64,000 nt of DNA from Malurus cyaneus samueli (lineage: Eukaryota > Chordata > Aves > Passeriformes > Maluridae). The stretch is taken from assembly GCA_009741485.1 (NCBI GenBank), contig CM019217.1, forward strand, positions 43,750,266-43,814,265, given 5' to 3'. Positions 10,931 to 23,699 of this stretch are shown piece after piece. Within the stretch, counting starts at the first letter, position 1, and the number at the start of each line of letters is the position of its first letter. The translations under genes were made by a program, and so were the position numbers. The notes below the pieces were generated by a model that saw only the letters and a program-made list of their open reading frames with translations, was not told where the DNA came from and did no database searches.

Positions 10931-13039
10931 CATGCATGAGTTGGAGACTTGGACTAAGGATGAGGGGCCTCAGGCTAGAAGACACCACAATCCAGAGGCT
11001 GACAGGCTTGAAGCTGTGCAAAGCTTTGGGGTAGGTAGGTAACTAGACTAGGATAGACTTTCTCTACTGAAAATATCCTTATCTGCATACCTGCATGCAT
11101 ATAAAAGATGCTGCCCCTGTTCCATCCACGTGAACATCTCTTCCCACTCTTGTATCTGTCGTTTGCAGCCAGAGCCACATTAGACCTGGCTCACATTTTC
11201 CCATCTGTGTATTGAAATCCGACAGCATAACATTTTCCATAGCCAGTATGATCCAAGGAAATGTTTTAATGTAGCTCTGGATCCCAAAGTGTATATGAGT
11301 GTTAAGCTTAGATTTCAAAGTGATAGAGAAGAGTGGGTATCAGGAGAAAATGACAGGGAAAACAGAGAGAAGAATACATTTCTTTAGACAGATGGTCTCA
11401 TGAAGGCAATGTCTGAAAACTGTAAAGTTCAGCCACTGCAATGCTGGAGTTGATGCTAACCACATCAAATACCTATCAAGTTGCTCTTACCCATTTGAAA
11501 ACTAATTGAAAAGAAGGCCAAAGGTATCATGCTAAAGTTAAGCATCCCAGTCAGAAGCAGAAATTAAACCACGCATACGAGAAAATATTGTACTTCTCAC
11601 AGTCCCATTTCAGTCCTTAAATAACCAGCCTCCCCATTGCCTTTAGCAAGAGCTTTGCCTGACTAAGATGTGCAGAACTCTATGCCAGGATATTACTATA
11701 AAAAACATTAACTTTTGACAGTACATTAGGAGATTACATTAGGGAGCATTAGGTAAAGTGTCAACTGAAGATGCTGCATAAGAAGAAAGATGTCAAGAAA
11801 GAAACAAGCTGCAGTATGATTTCATTTCATGAGAGAAACCGCAGTGCACTCCTTGAATTTTAACGGATACAATGCTTCTCAGTTTCACATGCTGTGAGCC
11901 AGAAGTGATAAGAGGAAAAGGCTGATGACAGCTATGATAATTTTTTTAGACAGCAGCAATGAAGAACACAGCAAGCTACCCTCTTAATTAGGGGCATTTT
12001 ATGCTACAACCTAAAATTGCTATTTTCTTAGACCTTTAGCAACTACACAGGCAAAAAGAAGGAAATTGAAATATTGAAAAGCTTCTTCATGGATACAGTG
12101 GCATCTATAATATTTCCTGCCTACTTGAGCGCATACTGGGATACAATTTGCTTTCTGGGCCTCAGAGAGGTGAGCTAGAGAGAGGAATGAGCCATCTGGA
12201 GGCTGCAATTAATATTATACCAGTCCTGTATGTACCCTAAAAGAAGGTAGTTTGCAAGACTGCCTTTTACACATTATCAAAGCAAAGCAGCAATGCAGAG
12301 AGCCTGTTCTGTAAGCCAGTAATTCCAGTTAAAAGGAAGTTGAGGACTAGCCAGTAGAGTCCATGGAAACATCTTCCCAGCTAAGGGCAGAGCATAGCCA
12401 GTGCAAGTGCTGTGATTCCACCAAAGGCTGTTTCTTTCAGCATTGCTGGCTAGCACAGAGGCCAGATATGTCAGACAGGAGGGAGAGGTTGAAATGAACC
12501 AGTGGAACCTGGTAGACACCGATGATTTAAAGGCAGCACAGATCTGAAGACAACTTAGCATGGCCATTCACTCCCTGCCACAGGCAAGGAAGGTAGGAAG
12601 TGATTCCTTTTCTCTGTGTCTTGACCCAAGTTTTCCATTGTATTTCAGGCCACCCTACAGAATGAGACCTGTAGCAAATACCTGGTTGAGAGACTTCCCC
12701 TGTTCTCCTGGGATGAATTTTGCACATACAACCTGTCTAACAATCCTTTTCTTTCCTAAGAGCAGTTGCCTTCTCCAGGTAACACCACCAAAATAAAACA
12801 CACACATGAGATGAAGACCATCTGTTCTTAATGTATGAGTGAGATCTGGGTACTACAGCCCTGCTGTTTATTTTAAAAGAGAAGGCTGCACACTTAGCAT
12901 GTTTCATTTTTTAAGAACCAACCCGTATGTTCTACTTTAGAGGCAACAACATCCTTTACCCAGCATCTAAAACCTAGGAAAAGAGACCTGGGGGGAAAAA
13001 AAAACCAACAAAAAACAAGCCACAATGAAAGATTTTAAA

Positions 13040-13165
13040 AGCTTTAATAGTCATGGGTGAAAACTGAGGGTATCAGTCATGGTTCAGATTTAAGAGAGAG
13101 GACAACTTGCCCAAGAAGACTGAGGAGGCAAATCTCAGCCTTTATCCCTATGGAGACCTGACTTC
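13040..13165 (+). repeat. Possible MIR SINE remnant (ancient)
   Basis: The order AAACTGAGGG ... AGAGAGGACAACTTGCCCAAGAA ... GAGACCTGACTTCTGA follows the core and tail of MIR (AAACTGAGGC ... AGAGAGGTTAAGTAACTTGCCCAAGG ... AGGTCTGTCTGACTC), heavily diverged. MIR-type SINEs are old enough to persist in birds. Only a repeat-library alignment would settle it. Confidence 0.35.
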
Positions 13166-14159
13166 TGATAGTGAGAAATTTTACAAGGAAATCTGTCCAA
13201 ACCTGACAGAAGCCTGCCATTTGTTCTTTCAGACCCTCTGATATTTTCCTGTTACCTGACAGTTCAGTTTCCTGGTCATACTCAAACAGCTGATAGGAGG
13301 GGACACATGCAGCATTTCATCACAGGCTCTCCCTTATCTTCACAAATTGTGTATCAAGCATACAGGACAAATCAGCACAGCACCTGCTACTATTAAACCC
13401 TGAGGCTAAAGGTATCCTTAAAGCTTCTGCTTTCACTAAAAATTAAAATACAGTGTCATGAATTACGCTCCAATAACTCAAAATTCTTAGTAATCTAGAG
13501 AGCTATTATTTCCAAGATATTGATACATTTTGGGAGCTGGTCTGACATTCTCAAGGGCAGTGTAGGGGAAATATAGTGGATCTAATAATCTGGTAACCCT
13601 GAGTATATCTGGGAAATATTGGTAAGAGGTCAGGGTTTCAGACAGCCACAAACTAACATGTTTCATTAAGTTCTGAACAACTGAACAACAGGTATATTCC
13701 AAATGTGCCTGCAGACTAAATACTCAGCCACAGGAAAAGTGCTGGCAAGTGCACCTACAGAGGCAGAGGAAGAAAATGAATTGCAGTAAGCAGTTCTATT
13801 TTCAGCTTCCTTGCAGATTTTATTTCCCTCTTTTGTAGATTGAGCATGATATGCTTCTCTGCTTCCCAGGCCATCTGAAAGCTTTGTTAATGAGTATTAG
13901 TAAATAATTTTGTTTTCACAAACTGCCTACCATCTCAGAATCAAAAGTGCAATTATAGCTTATTCAGTTCAGAGCAGTTCTTTTATGAAGGATGTTGATT
14001 CAGCACCCTGTTTTAGCAAGCCCTGTTAATACATCTTCAAAATTATCTCTCTGGGAGGAAAAAAAAAATCAATTTTAATCTTCTGCCTGTTTACCCTGAT
14101 GCAAATCAAACAGGCACAGTCTGCCCCTACAGAGCCAGCCATGTTGTGCTGAGCTCGTG
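13166..14159. other. Non-coding stretch, nothing recognised
   Basis: No gene or repeat family recognised in this AT-rich kilobase. Confidence 0.6.
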
Positions 14160-14470
14160 ATGCACAAGGGATTTCTTTCTTTAGTCAAGAGACAATGTGG
14201 TAAGCATATTGATTACTCCTAACTATGTACTGCGAGGGCACAGCAACAGCTCCTAGGTGTGCAGTCGATCTCATGGCTTTCATTTCAGTATTGAGATCCT
14301 GCTTTCTTAATCTATCAACAAAAACCAATTTAATTTCCATCTTTACTAACCAAGGCTTAGTATCTATCTGCTGCTTAGCGCAACTGACTGAAACACTCTG
14401 GCTTGTATTCACAGCCTGGCACAGAAGCAGCTTATTGCTGTAATTAGCTTTAATTCATACACTACCACAC
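14160..14470. promoter_or_regulatory. Possible conserved non-coding element with homeodomain-type sites
   Basis: Contains TATTGATTACTCC near 14208 and GCTGTAATTAGCTTTAATTC (14437-14456), plus isolated CpGs such as CTGCGAGG, AGTCGATC and TAGCGCAA. Frames on both strands are open but share no family resemblance. The texture resembles developmental enhancers. This is inference without conservation data. Confidence 0.3.
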
Positions 14471-14599
14471 ATGCACTGGACTGCTGTAGAGGAGGCTCAG
14501 TCTCAGAGCCGAACAACCATCAACATCAAGACCCACCTAAAATGTACTAAGTATAACAACTCTCCATAATTTGACCAGTTTTATTAGAAAGTTTCTGTC

Positions 14600-14860
14600 T
14601 AGCTGTTTCTTAGCCACTGCTTCCTAAATGAAATATCGCTTGACCGGCCCTCTGCAATCCACGACTCATTGAATGATGCTGTCATTAAGATCCTGCAGAT
14701 GCGTAGGATTGTTGAGTCAAGTTTCCAGACTGCATCAGGGCTGTCTGCAGAAGCTGTGTGCAGCCCCAAAACACAAGCAGCACAGCAGAGACAAAGGCAC
14801 AACCCCCAGGGCATCCCCCTACTGGGTACATCCACAGGGGGCAAGCTAAACAAGCTGAAA
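14600..14860. promoter_or_regulatory. Possible conserved non-coding element
   Basis: Higher complexity than its surroundings, with retained CpGs (ATCGC, ACCGGCC, CACGACTC, TGCGTAGG) and the string GACTCATTGAATGATGCTG near 14662-14680. Overlapping frames on both strands (72-84 codons) suggest low stop density rather than a gene. Confidence 0.25.
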
Positions 14861-15007
14861 GAACCATGGCATCAGGCCTTGCTTTAGATTTGCTTTTAAT
14901 TTTTTTTTGCATGAGTCAAGGCTAATGAAGTCCTGATTGAAACTTACTTTCCCATGATTTTAAATAGAGGAATAATGAACATTCTCATTTACAGTGAGAG
15001 GCACCTT

Positions 15008-15033
15008 CCCTCCCCCCGTCCCCAACCCCCCCC
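15008..15033 (-). other. Strong G-quadruplex motif on the minus strand
   Basis: Plus-strand C-runs of 3, 6, 4 and 8 (15008-15010, 15012-15017, 15020-15023, 15026-15033) are separated by 1-2 bases. The minus strand therefore satisfies the canonical G3+N1-7 rule with very short loops, which usually gives stable quadruplexes. The plus strand could form an i-motif. Confidence 0.6.
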
Positions 15034-15621
15034 AGATATCTTGAACTCACAGCCTGAAACTCACATGAAATCTAGACACAGACTTGACCAAACTTCAGGA
15101 GCAGACTAGTTCTGAGATTCTGCCCAGTGGACAGCTCTGACAGGGACATAAAGACTTTCTTTGCTGGTGTAAATGGTAAAAGAGAAAGTCTAAAAGGCCC
15201 TTCAATAGCGGTAGTGCATGGCTAAGTTGGAGAATACTCCCCACAGAGGCAATATTTTATTTCAGATTCTGAAAATTAGAAAGGGCATACTAAAGATGCA
15301 AGAAGTCACACTCATTCCATTCTGCAGTCTTTTGCTTTGTGGAGCTGTGAACAGTTGCCAATAGGAGTCAACAAAGAGGGCTAAAATCTCTGAACACAAC
15401 TTTATTTTTCTGCTGCTAGGCATATATTTTCAAATATGACAGCACCTATCAGCATTTTGGGGAGCATTCATTTTACAGTTATCTCCCTTCCAGCCATTTC
15501 ACACTTTTCCAAACCATGCTACTCATTGCAAAAATTGCTGCTATTTGAAAAGAGACTGGATGATCAAATACTGGAAATGCAGCTAAAACTAAAAACTACA
15601 TGCAGGTTAAATGAAAGGGGG

Positions 15622-15668
15622 TTATATATACCTACATACATATATACATATATATGTATATATATACA
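15622..15668. repeat. AT/CATA microsatellite with a 24-bp palindrome
   Basis: A run of TATATA and CATACATA units. Positions 15640-15663 are perfectly self-complementary. An ordinary AT-rich microsatellite prone to hairpins and length change. Confidence 0.75.
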
Positions 15669-15979
15669 CCAACAACTTAGTCAGTTTAATGGGTTGTGTC
15701 CTTGTTAACTTCTTCCCTTTTGCCTCCCAGGAAGGTCTCATTTGAGATTGAAATAGTGCGCTCCTTGCAGTCATGACACTGCATACAAAGTAGCTGCTCT
15801 TTTACTTCAGGCAGAAGAAAATGCTTTAATAGCTGCCTGTCTGAATGACAGCACCTACCTGCCTTGCTAAAACATGCCCTTAGTCTTATGAGAAAAGCCA
15901 CAAGAAGACAGAAGGCTACTTACTAGTGTTCCATAGAGTCCAGGCAGGAGTATCAGAGGCTGAAATTCACTGTGCCTCT

Positions 15980-16205
15980 GATGAGAAGATTTAGCTCCCT
16001 GCAGCATTCAGACAGTTGGTCCCATTACAGCCATCGGGCGGCTGAGTTAAAGGGTGGCCGCGCACAAACATAAACAGCTTGTCAGCACAAGCCAAAGAGG
16101 CGGGCCTGCCCTGCCAGCCACAATGCGAGCCAATGATTAGCTCCTTCTTCGCATTCTGGCTGTTCAAGATATTGCATTTCATTCTTAAGCAAGGGAACAA
16201 GAGGG
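15980..16205. promoter_or_regulatory. CpG-retaining conserved-element candidate
   Basis: About seven CpGs in 120 bp (CATCGGGCGGCTG, GGCCGCGCAC, GAGGCGGGCC, TGCGAGCC, TTCGCA) against a CpG-poor background. It includes GCCAATGATTAGCTCC near 16128-16143 (CCAAT box beside a TGATTA homeodomain-type core). Frames on the minus strand (67-69 codons) are not recognisable. CpG retention suggests selection, lack of methylation, or a small promoter. Confidence 0.35.
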
Positions 16206-16469
16206 ACTGACTGGGAAGGGCTAGGGCTTGACGGTTTATTGCTAGGCATTAAAATGCTTAAGGTGGTAGGAAAACCAAAAATCAATTGATCACTTCAGAA
16301 AAAGTATGTATTTGCTGTGTATTCATACAAACAATTTTAGGGAGCCTGCAGGCATCTCCAATGCACTCTTTCTTTTAGGTCAATCAAACATACAAATGAA
16401 CAAAAGACCTCTAAATTAAATTTAGCTCATATTCACTGTATAGAAATTTCACTTGCAAAGTCTCTAATT

Positions 16470-17560
16470 CTGATTCTCTCCATCCTTTTTCTTATTCTCA
16501 TCCTTCCTAACATGCATTATCTGCTTTATTTGCGGACACTGGCATTTCTCACTTCCCTATCACAAATGTCTTACCCTGACCTTCTTGACCTGACCCTCAC
16601 CCTTCATTGATCCTTCGATGATTGCTTCTCTTGCCTCCATCTTAACTGCTTATTCTTTTGGTCCTAATCTGGAAAGAGCAGAGTCACAACAGAGGCACCT
16701 TAGGATAAGATTCTGTGAGACAACCAAGCTGATCTAGCAAGTTACTGCTGTCAGAAGTGGAGGTGTTAAGTCTCCCTTCTCTTCAGTACCACACTGTGCC
16801 CTCCTTTGTCTGTCCCCCCATCATTCAAGTAAAGGTATATAGCATAGAAGCAAATGCTTCTCTGCCAGTTTACTGATCTTAACACAGAGACAAAAGAGGT
16901 ATTGCATGGAGTGAATACTCCCTGTAATACAAGCTCCTTCTGATCTTGCCTCAGCCATCTATGGTCCCACCTGTCTGCCCAAGTTCCTCTCTCCTTTGTT
17001 GTTTGAACTGAATTGTCCCTAGTTAATTGAATACCCTGCTTACAGCTGCTGATCCCATTTCATCCCAGCTCTGTCCTACTTTCTTATGCCTCTAGTTTGG
17101 CTGTGAGGCCTGTCTGCCACCAAAATCTGTCTCATCAAGTGTTTTATAATAACTCCCTGCATAAATATCATGCTTTGTGCTCCAAGCCTCAGGCTCTTTG
17201 AGCTCTTTTTTGCTTAGGAAATAACTAAAATCCTCCTTAAAACCATGCCATCTTTTAGGCTTTCACTGTTTTTTCTCTGACTTTTCTGATTAATTCTGCT
17301 CTCAGCATCTACCCCTCCCTCTCTTGCACTGCCAAAGACACCCTACTTCTTGTTATATTCTATATAGCTTTTACTATGTGCAGGCTCCTGTACCACTTTA
17401 TGTCAGTGGTTTACAAGCATCCATTTGTATTTTTCAGCTTTCTGCTTTTCTTCAGTGCCATATTTCTCCCTGTGTTTTAGGCATATTGAATTAAATGCCC
17501 TGACATCTCCTAATTTTAAGATTCTTTCCTGGGTTCAAAATTAAAGCAGTCCAATCACAC
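16470..17560 (+). other. Kilobase of pyrimidine-rich plus strand
   Basis: Continuous enrichment of C and T on the plus strand, such as CCTTTTTCTTATTCTC near 16485 and the CTCCTTTGTCTGTCCCCCC stretch near 16801-16820, with few purine runs. No repeat family or gene recognised. The asymmetry could be the relic of an old insertion or transcription-linked mutational bias. Confidence 0.4.
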
Positions 17561-17569
17561 TACATTCCG

Positions 17570-17830
17570 TGTAATCTTGGCACAAGTAATTTCTCTCCCC
17601 TCTGCTTTGATAAAGGAGCTGAACTCCCTGCAGAAGCAGATGCTGGAGTTAGCACCTCATTCAGACGGGCGGGCATATCGCAGCTCTCTGGCTTCTGCTG
17701 ACAGGCTGCGTGAGCTTTCTGGCACAAAGCACTGCATCACAATGTGCTGGGGTCACGTTTGCAAGTTTTTTTTCACAGCGAGCCATACTAGGCACGTTTG
17801 CAATTGAGATTCTAATGCAATTGCAAAACT
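17570..17830. promoter_or_regulatory. Possible conserved non-coding element
   Basis: CpG-retaining block after the pyrimidine-rich kilobase: CAGACGGGCGGGC, ATATCGCAG, CTGCGTGAG, GTCACGTTTGC, CAGCGAGCC, GGCACGTTTGC. The string ACGTTTGCAA occurs twice in similar form (17754-17764 and 17792-17801). The 76-codon plus frame here has no recognised homology. Confidence 0.3.
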
Positions 17831-20800
17831 CCATCAGCTGCCACCCAAGTACATAATGTACATTGACTCTACTTTTACCCAGATTTCTTACTTAGTCTGT
17901 GCTATCCACACCATTATTTTACCAGAACTCTCTTCTAGTATTTTTAACATGTAAATCTCTGTCCAGATCCTCTGTGTGATTACAGTATTTGATTAATTAT
18001 TTTGATATTGAGCCTAGATCTTATTCCCAATGCACCTGCATTGTTTTCTGCAAAAATGTAGCAGCTGAGGTTATCTTTTGTTCCATACCACAGCCACATT
18101 GCCTACACCTCCATGAAAGCCATGCTTTCATGTCCTGAGCTTCGAGGCCTTTTCAGAGTTCCTCCTTTCTCACTGATCCACTCCCACAGCTCTCTTCATC
18201 ACAAGGCCTGGCTTTTCAGCTTTCTCTCTTCCTGCAAAGTTCTTTTCTTACCTTGTCTTCTATGCAGTGAATGCCCTCCTTCATCAAATCAAGTTACCTA
18301 TTCTTCTCTACAATCTACTTGTCACAAAATATAGAAATAATATATCAGAATGAGTGTGGGAAAAAATAAATAGGTGAAAAGTCACTCCTGAAAGAGGGAT
18401 GTTTCATCTATATATATATAAAACATGTGCTACAAATCTTCTGCCATCAACTATATGTTGCATGTTATGCACCTAATACTGTTAGATTTTTTTAAGGAAT
18501 AGGATAGGCAGAAAAATCCCTTGATGGATACAGATCAAGTGCCCAAACACTGCACATAAGATTGTGAAAAGACTGCTCTGAAAAGACTGTTTGTAGATGC
18601 ACAAGAGAAAGCGAGCTAGCTATTGCATCTCTGATTCCCATGGAAATTTATTTAAGATGCTAATTCAGTGTAGCCACAAATAAAGAAACAAAAGAGAGAG
18701 CAAGAATGAGCTGATTTAGTGGACTGTGTTGAAAAGGCACACTTTAGACAAAGTCACCCTGGGTACAACTCCTGTGACTCCACTCACAGCATTATGCCAA
18801 GGATGAAGCTACTTCTTTGTCCTTAAGCCTTGTACGATGCAGGAAAATTGTTACCAGCACTGCCAACAATACCAATCCAGGCACCAGCTAAGTGTGATGT
18901 CCAAGCTGATTTAATAACACACTTTAACAAAAAAGGTTATCATCCCCCTTTCTATCGCCATTCCCAGCTGCACAGGCCTGTTCTTCTCACATATGTTCCA
19001 GGAACAGTGTGAAAGCTCACAAATAAAATTTGTCTTGCTGGATGTGTTTTTCAGACAGGTTAATGATCCGACTCATATCCCTACCATGTTAAGCACCCCA
19101 AGAGCCAGTGGAGGGAAACAGTAATCACATGTGGCTGAAGATGGAGAGGAAAAAACATTTTTTCATATGAAAAACATGGCTGTCATCCCCAGAAGCTACC
19201 ATCTATTCTGGGTGAAATTTAAAACCATCATCCCAAACCTATGCCATTCTTAAACACAAGATCCCAAAAGCTGCTGAGTCCCTTTCAGATCAGCATATTC
19301 TATGATGTGATTCAGCAGAATTTTGCCCACTCCCTCAGTTGCAGCCTCCATGGGCAACATTTTGGCTCTGCCCCTTTCACATTACCATCCATGCATCTGG
19401 CTTCTACTATTTATTGTTTGCTTTCTAAACTGTTTTTTTATAATTTTGTGGCCTCAGCCCACCCTCACTCTGCCCTTTCTTCTCAAAACAAGCTCAGCTG
19501 GATGCTATTTTGCCTGTTCTTTGTATCTCCCTTTGGGGCCAGCAAGGAACCTCAGGCCCCCTGAGGCTCAGCCTGACCAGTTCATATCTACATTGCTGCT
19601 GGGAGGTGATGTGTCCCGCTCCTCCAGCAGAAGCCACAGATGCTGCAGAATAGAGTGGAGTGAGAAGATTTTTGTCATGTTTTATTGGCCTCCTTTAATT
19701 ATAAAAGGGGTTACAAGTTAGTCCCAGAAAACACACAAGCTCAAGCAATGGAAGTCTTCAAGCAGTGACAAAAGAAGTGAAACTGTGTAGCTGAATTGTC
19801 TCATTTTCCTGTTAAAAAGGAAAACAAATGGCAGAAATGGGAAGGGGAAGAGATCGTGTGCAGATGCACCACACTAATATATTAGACTGCAATCAGTGGG
19901 AACTTGGGCTTAGTCCCAGCTCAGACCATGTGCATTTTGAACTTTGAGCTCTTGGATCACTTCCTAATTAGAGAGCAAGTGACACACTGTGGAACTATTT
20001 AACCCTTTGGTGGTGCCTCCTGAAGTCTAGCGAATGCCAGAAGAGTTTCTGGGGATGTGGCTAACCCCTGGAGGCCACACAGACTATACGACCTATCCCT
20101 GTGCTCCATATGGCTTAAGTGAAACAACTGATGTCAGTGCCTCTCTTTTCATGGCTCTCTACACAGGTCAGGCTTACAACCACTCCTTCCTGTGCTGCTG
20201 AACAATTGCTGGAATCTCCCTCTAGTGTGCCAGCTTTCCATCCAGAATCTGCCTGTCTTCAAGTGAGAATGGTTTCTTCAACGTCATCAGTAATGCCACA
20301 CCAAGGATCAGATCAAACAGAGATACCTGTCGCAACTTAATAGTGTAAATAACGCCACACTGAACATAGAGACCTGCTTCTCTGCTTCACAGCAGTGGAA
20401 AAGCAGCAGAGCATTATCAAATTGTAACTGTAACTAAAAATACAATTATAGCATTAGGAGCTCTGTGGAAAGAAACACGGGTTATACAGCTGATGTACAT
20501 CAACAGCTGTAATGGCTATCACTGGTGTTCTAGTTAGATCTGCACTAGTGATTTAATTTTTTATATCCCTTTGTAAAGTGGTAATATTATGTCTTACCTA
20601 TTTCACAAAAGCTCTGTGTGGATATATTTTTACAGTTCTTTGAAGCTCTCACTGAAGACATTTCAGACATACAAACTGTTACTATTTTCACTGTTGACTT
20701 AAGAAAAACATCCTTTGAAAGCAAATAAAAAGGATAACTACTTTGGCAGGATAAGTTTTTTTTTTTTAATTTCGTACTACCTGTAATGTCACTCATTCCA

Positions 20801-23699
20801 AACATAACACAAATACACTAAAAAAAGGAGATGGCACCCCCAAAAATACATACACTGTGGGTAAAGATAAACTTTGGCACTGTAAAACACGGTAAACCTG
20901 CACGTTTGAAGTCCATCTATGCAAGTTTTCTCCCTAGCTAGTCTCTGTGTCCCATGTCCCACCACCTGTGAGAGGTGGTTCACAGGCCTTGATAGCCACA
21001 GAGCTCACAGGAGGCCTTTCAAGTACAAATTATTCTTTGCACGTGCCCTATTCAGTTGCGCTCTACCGAATTTGCAGACTAATGGCCTCAGTTTCCCATT
21101 TCACCTTGAACTCTGATAGTCAGCTGTTGAGCCTTAAGGTTTTTCTAAATGAAACTGTAACAGCAAGGTAGCCAGAAGTATCAAAGCTAGCTCTAAAATA
21201 GCTGCCTAGTGTGTGGACTCCTGAAGTAAGAGAGAACTCGAGTCAAGAGGTGAATTAGCCTGTCTCAGGCACTATGGTGCCACCACTGGCTGCTCTGTCC
21301 AAATTGACTAGAAGCTACTATAAGCCTTGCTCTACTACACCACAGGCATCTCTCTATCAAATTCTGTGAATTAATCTAGATGAAACATTTAAATTCCACT
21401 GTTGTTATGGGGTGATTCATGTGCTTCTAGATGAATTTTGCAAACAGTGCTGAAACACCCCTTATCTCTGATTAGGTTTAGAGCCCACAAAAATATTTCA
21501 GAAGGAGAAATGTTTTGACTTTGGAGCAAACCTACATTTAGAGTGTCAGGTAAGCAGACAAAAAGAGCCAAAAGATCCAAAGGAGCCACAGATCAAGCAG
21601 CACACACATCCACCCTAATTTCAAATTACTTGTCTCCAAGGAATGCTTTCCTATATAACAATATAAACATTTCCAGTAGTGTTTTTGGAACTGCCAAATT
21701 CCTTATTAGGTAGGGTCTTTGCAATGTGGGCTTGCTCACAAGGAAAAAGAAATCTCTTCAGTTTCTCACACTTCTCTGTGGGGCTGAGATGTTCTTGCTC
21801 ACACAGAAGGACTCAAGGGAAATATCCAAAAGAACTGTTTTGTGAAGACCTTGCTGTTACACAACAAACAGACAGCATTCATTAGAAGACTGCCTTAAAG
21901 ATAGCTGTGGTTCCTGCTCCCATAAGAAACCTATTCATCATGAACTCAGCAGTAAATATTCCACTTGCTTCCTGGCACAGAACCAAATTTTGCATCAGCA
22001 AGAGTAAAGGATGCTCAAAGACCAAGAGGGATTTGCCCATCATAAGAAAAATGCTCAGATTAGCAATGCAGTGACCTTGGTTCAAAGAAAGCACTTTAGT
22101 ACATGCCTTTCTGTCAAGCATATGAGAACTCCTGCTGATTTCACTGTCACATCAATGAGGTCAGCCATGGATTTATCCAGCAACTAAAAGGAATTAACTC
22201 CCTTCACACATACACACCCCCTGAATAATGGCCAGAGTGGTCTGTGCCCAGTGGTGCAGATGTGACTTGTCCCTCTGCTCTCCCAGTGTGGATCAGGAGT
22301 TTAGCTCTCCTTCAATGAGACTACTGATGCATTTTATGCCTACTTGCTGAATAGGAGTGAGAGGGATTAAAAAAAACAAACGCTATACCAAACTTACTTC
22401 TACATCCCCTTTCTACCCAGCAAGCCTAGACAAAGTGGGCCAGTTACTGAGCATGTGCAAAGACCTAAATAATTTAAATGTTTGAAACTGCAGAGGCACA
22501 ACAAAGGTCAGAATCATTCATTTGGATAAAGAAACCCAAAGAGATGATGGTGCATACTTCATAAACCTGCAAACAAACACAGTAAGTCCAGGTTTTCAGG
22601 ATCCTCATATAACAGGCTAAATTGTAAGAGGAATTTTAGTGAATTCCAGGTGCTTGCAAGTCAAGTTCTTCGTGATCCCCCTATAAAAACAGGGACATAC
22701 TAGTTCTCAAGCAAAGCTCTGTTACAAAGGTAGTCTGAGCAGCAGGTGAGGGAAAGAAGACCTTAACATTAATGATACCACAAACTTCATCCATGCAGGA
22801 GAACTCTATTAAAATATAAAAGTCCCCTTGATCCAAGTAGCACATGTAATCAGAACCCAACCACCCCCATGTCTGGATTTAATTATGCTGTGCCATTTTA
22901 CAGCAGTCTAAGAAAACTGAAACTGGGAGTCAGAATAATCCTAGAATTCTCCAGTCAATCAAACATATAAGAACTGGGAAAGAATGGATAACAGATAACA
23001 TCAGCAGACTGAGCATACAAAAGTTCTTATTAAAGGCAAGAACAACAACAAGAAATCTACAAATGGCTCACTTCAGAGCGATAGCACCTACCACTAAATT
23101 TCTGTATTGTCTACAAAATTCAAGCAAACCTACAAAAGTGCATACTGAAAGGATGAAGTTCTGTTCAATATGTGCTCACTGATTTGAAAAGAAATGGAAT
23201 TAAAGGAATGCTAAAATTCTTCAGAAATACATATTTTCTTAGGAGTTCTACACATCTTTAAAACAAATTCTCCCTAAAAAATTATTTGTATGAGAGTATA
23301 TTTACATAGCAACTGTAAATTACAGGGAGAAATCTATATAAGAACATACTTGTAATTAATATGAAAGTATAAAGGACATGACGTTTAGTTACTTATTCAA
23401 TGTGAGTATAAAATCAGCCCAAATGAGATTTTTTTTAATTTGAAAACAAAGATGTCTAGATATGTTTCTTGCAAATGTTGACTGGGGAGAAAAAACAGTA
23501 AGTCTTTTGCAATATTGCCTAACCAGCAAAGAAGAATTGAGATATTGTATATTCCAGCTCAAGCAAATAAATAAAAATGCATATGGAAAAGCAATGCCAA
23601 TGCTATCTATATTAGTCAGTGTTTCCTGAAGATATGCAACATGAAATAAAATTCTAATCTTTATAACCTGCATCCAGCATAATTATGGTATTTTTATAG
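17831..23699. other. Non-coding stretch, no gene recognised
   Basis: Contains a second C/T-rich plus-strand block at about 18100-18300, a short (TA) run at 18409-18421, a T-run near 20757-20769 and a lone GCACGTGC E-box palindrome at 21039-21046. The 107- and 132-codon frames at 19241-19721 overlap in different phases and have no domain signature. Confidence 0.6.

Larger units (their letters stand above)
9687..13039. other. Non-coding stretch
   Basis: No gene recognised. It contains a long poly-A with GATA-type microsatellite (10346-10445) and a purine-rich block (10660-10930), listed separately. The 119-codon minus frame at 10537-10896 is a leucine/serine/proline-rich shadow of that purine-rich block. 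Confidence 0.6.

Noticed and set aside
19241..19721. Overlapping 107- and 132-codon frames
   Set aside because: Two different phases are open over the same C/T-rich DNA, which reflects composition rather than coding.
21039..21046. GCACGTGC E-box palindrome
   Set aside because: An isolated 8-mer with no neighbouring cluster.
21070..21110. L2/MIR-like CCTCAGTTTCCCATTTCACC
   Set aside because: A 20-bp resemblance only; flanks do not continue the alignment.
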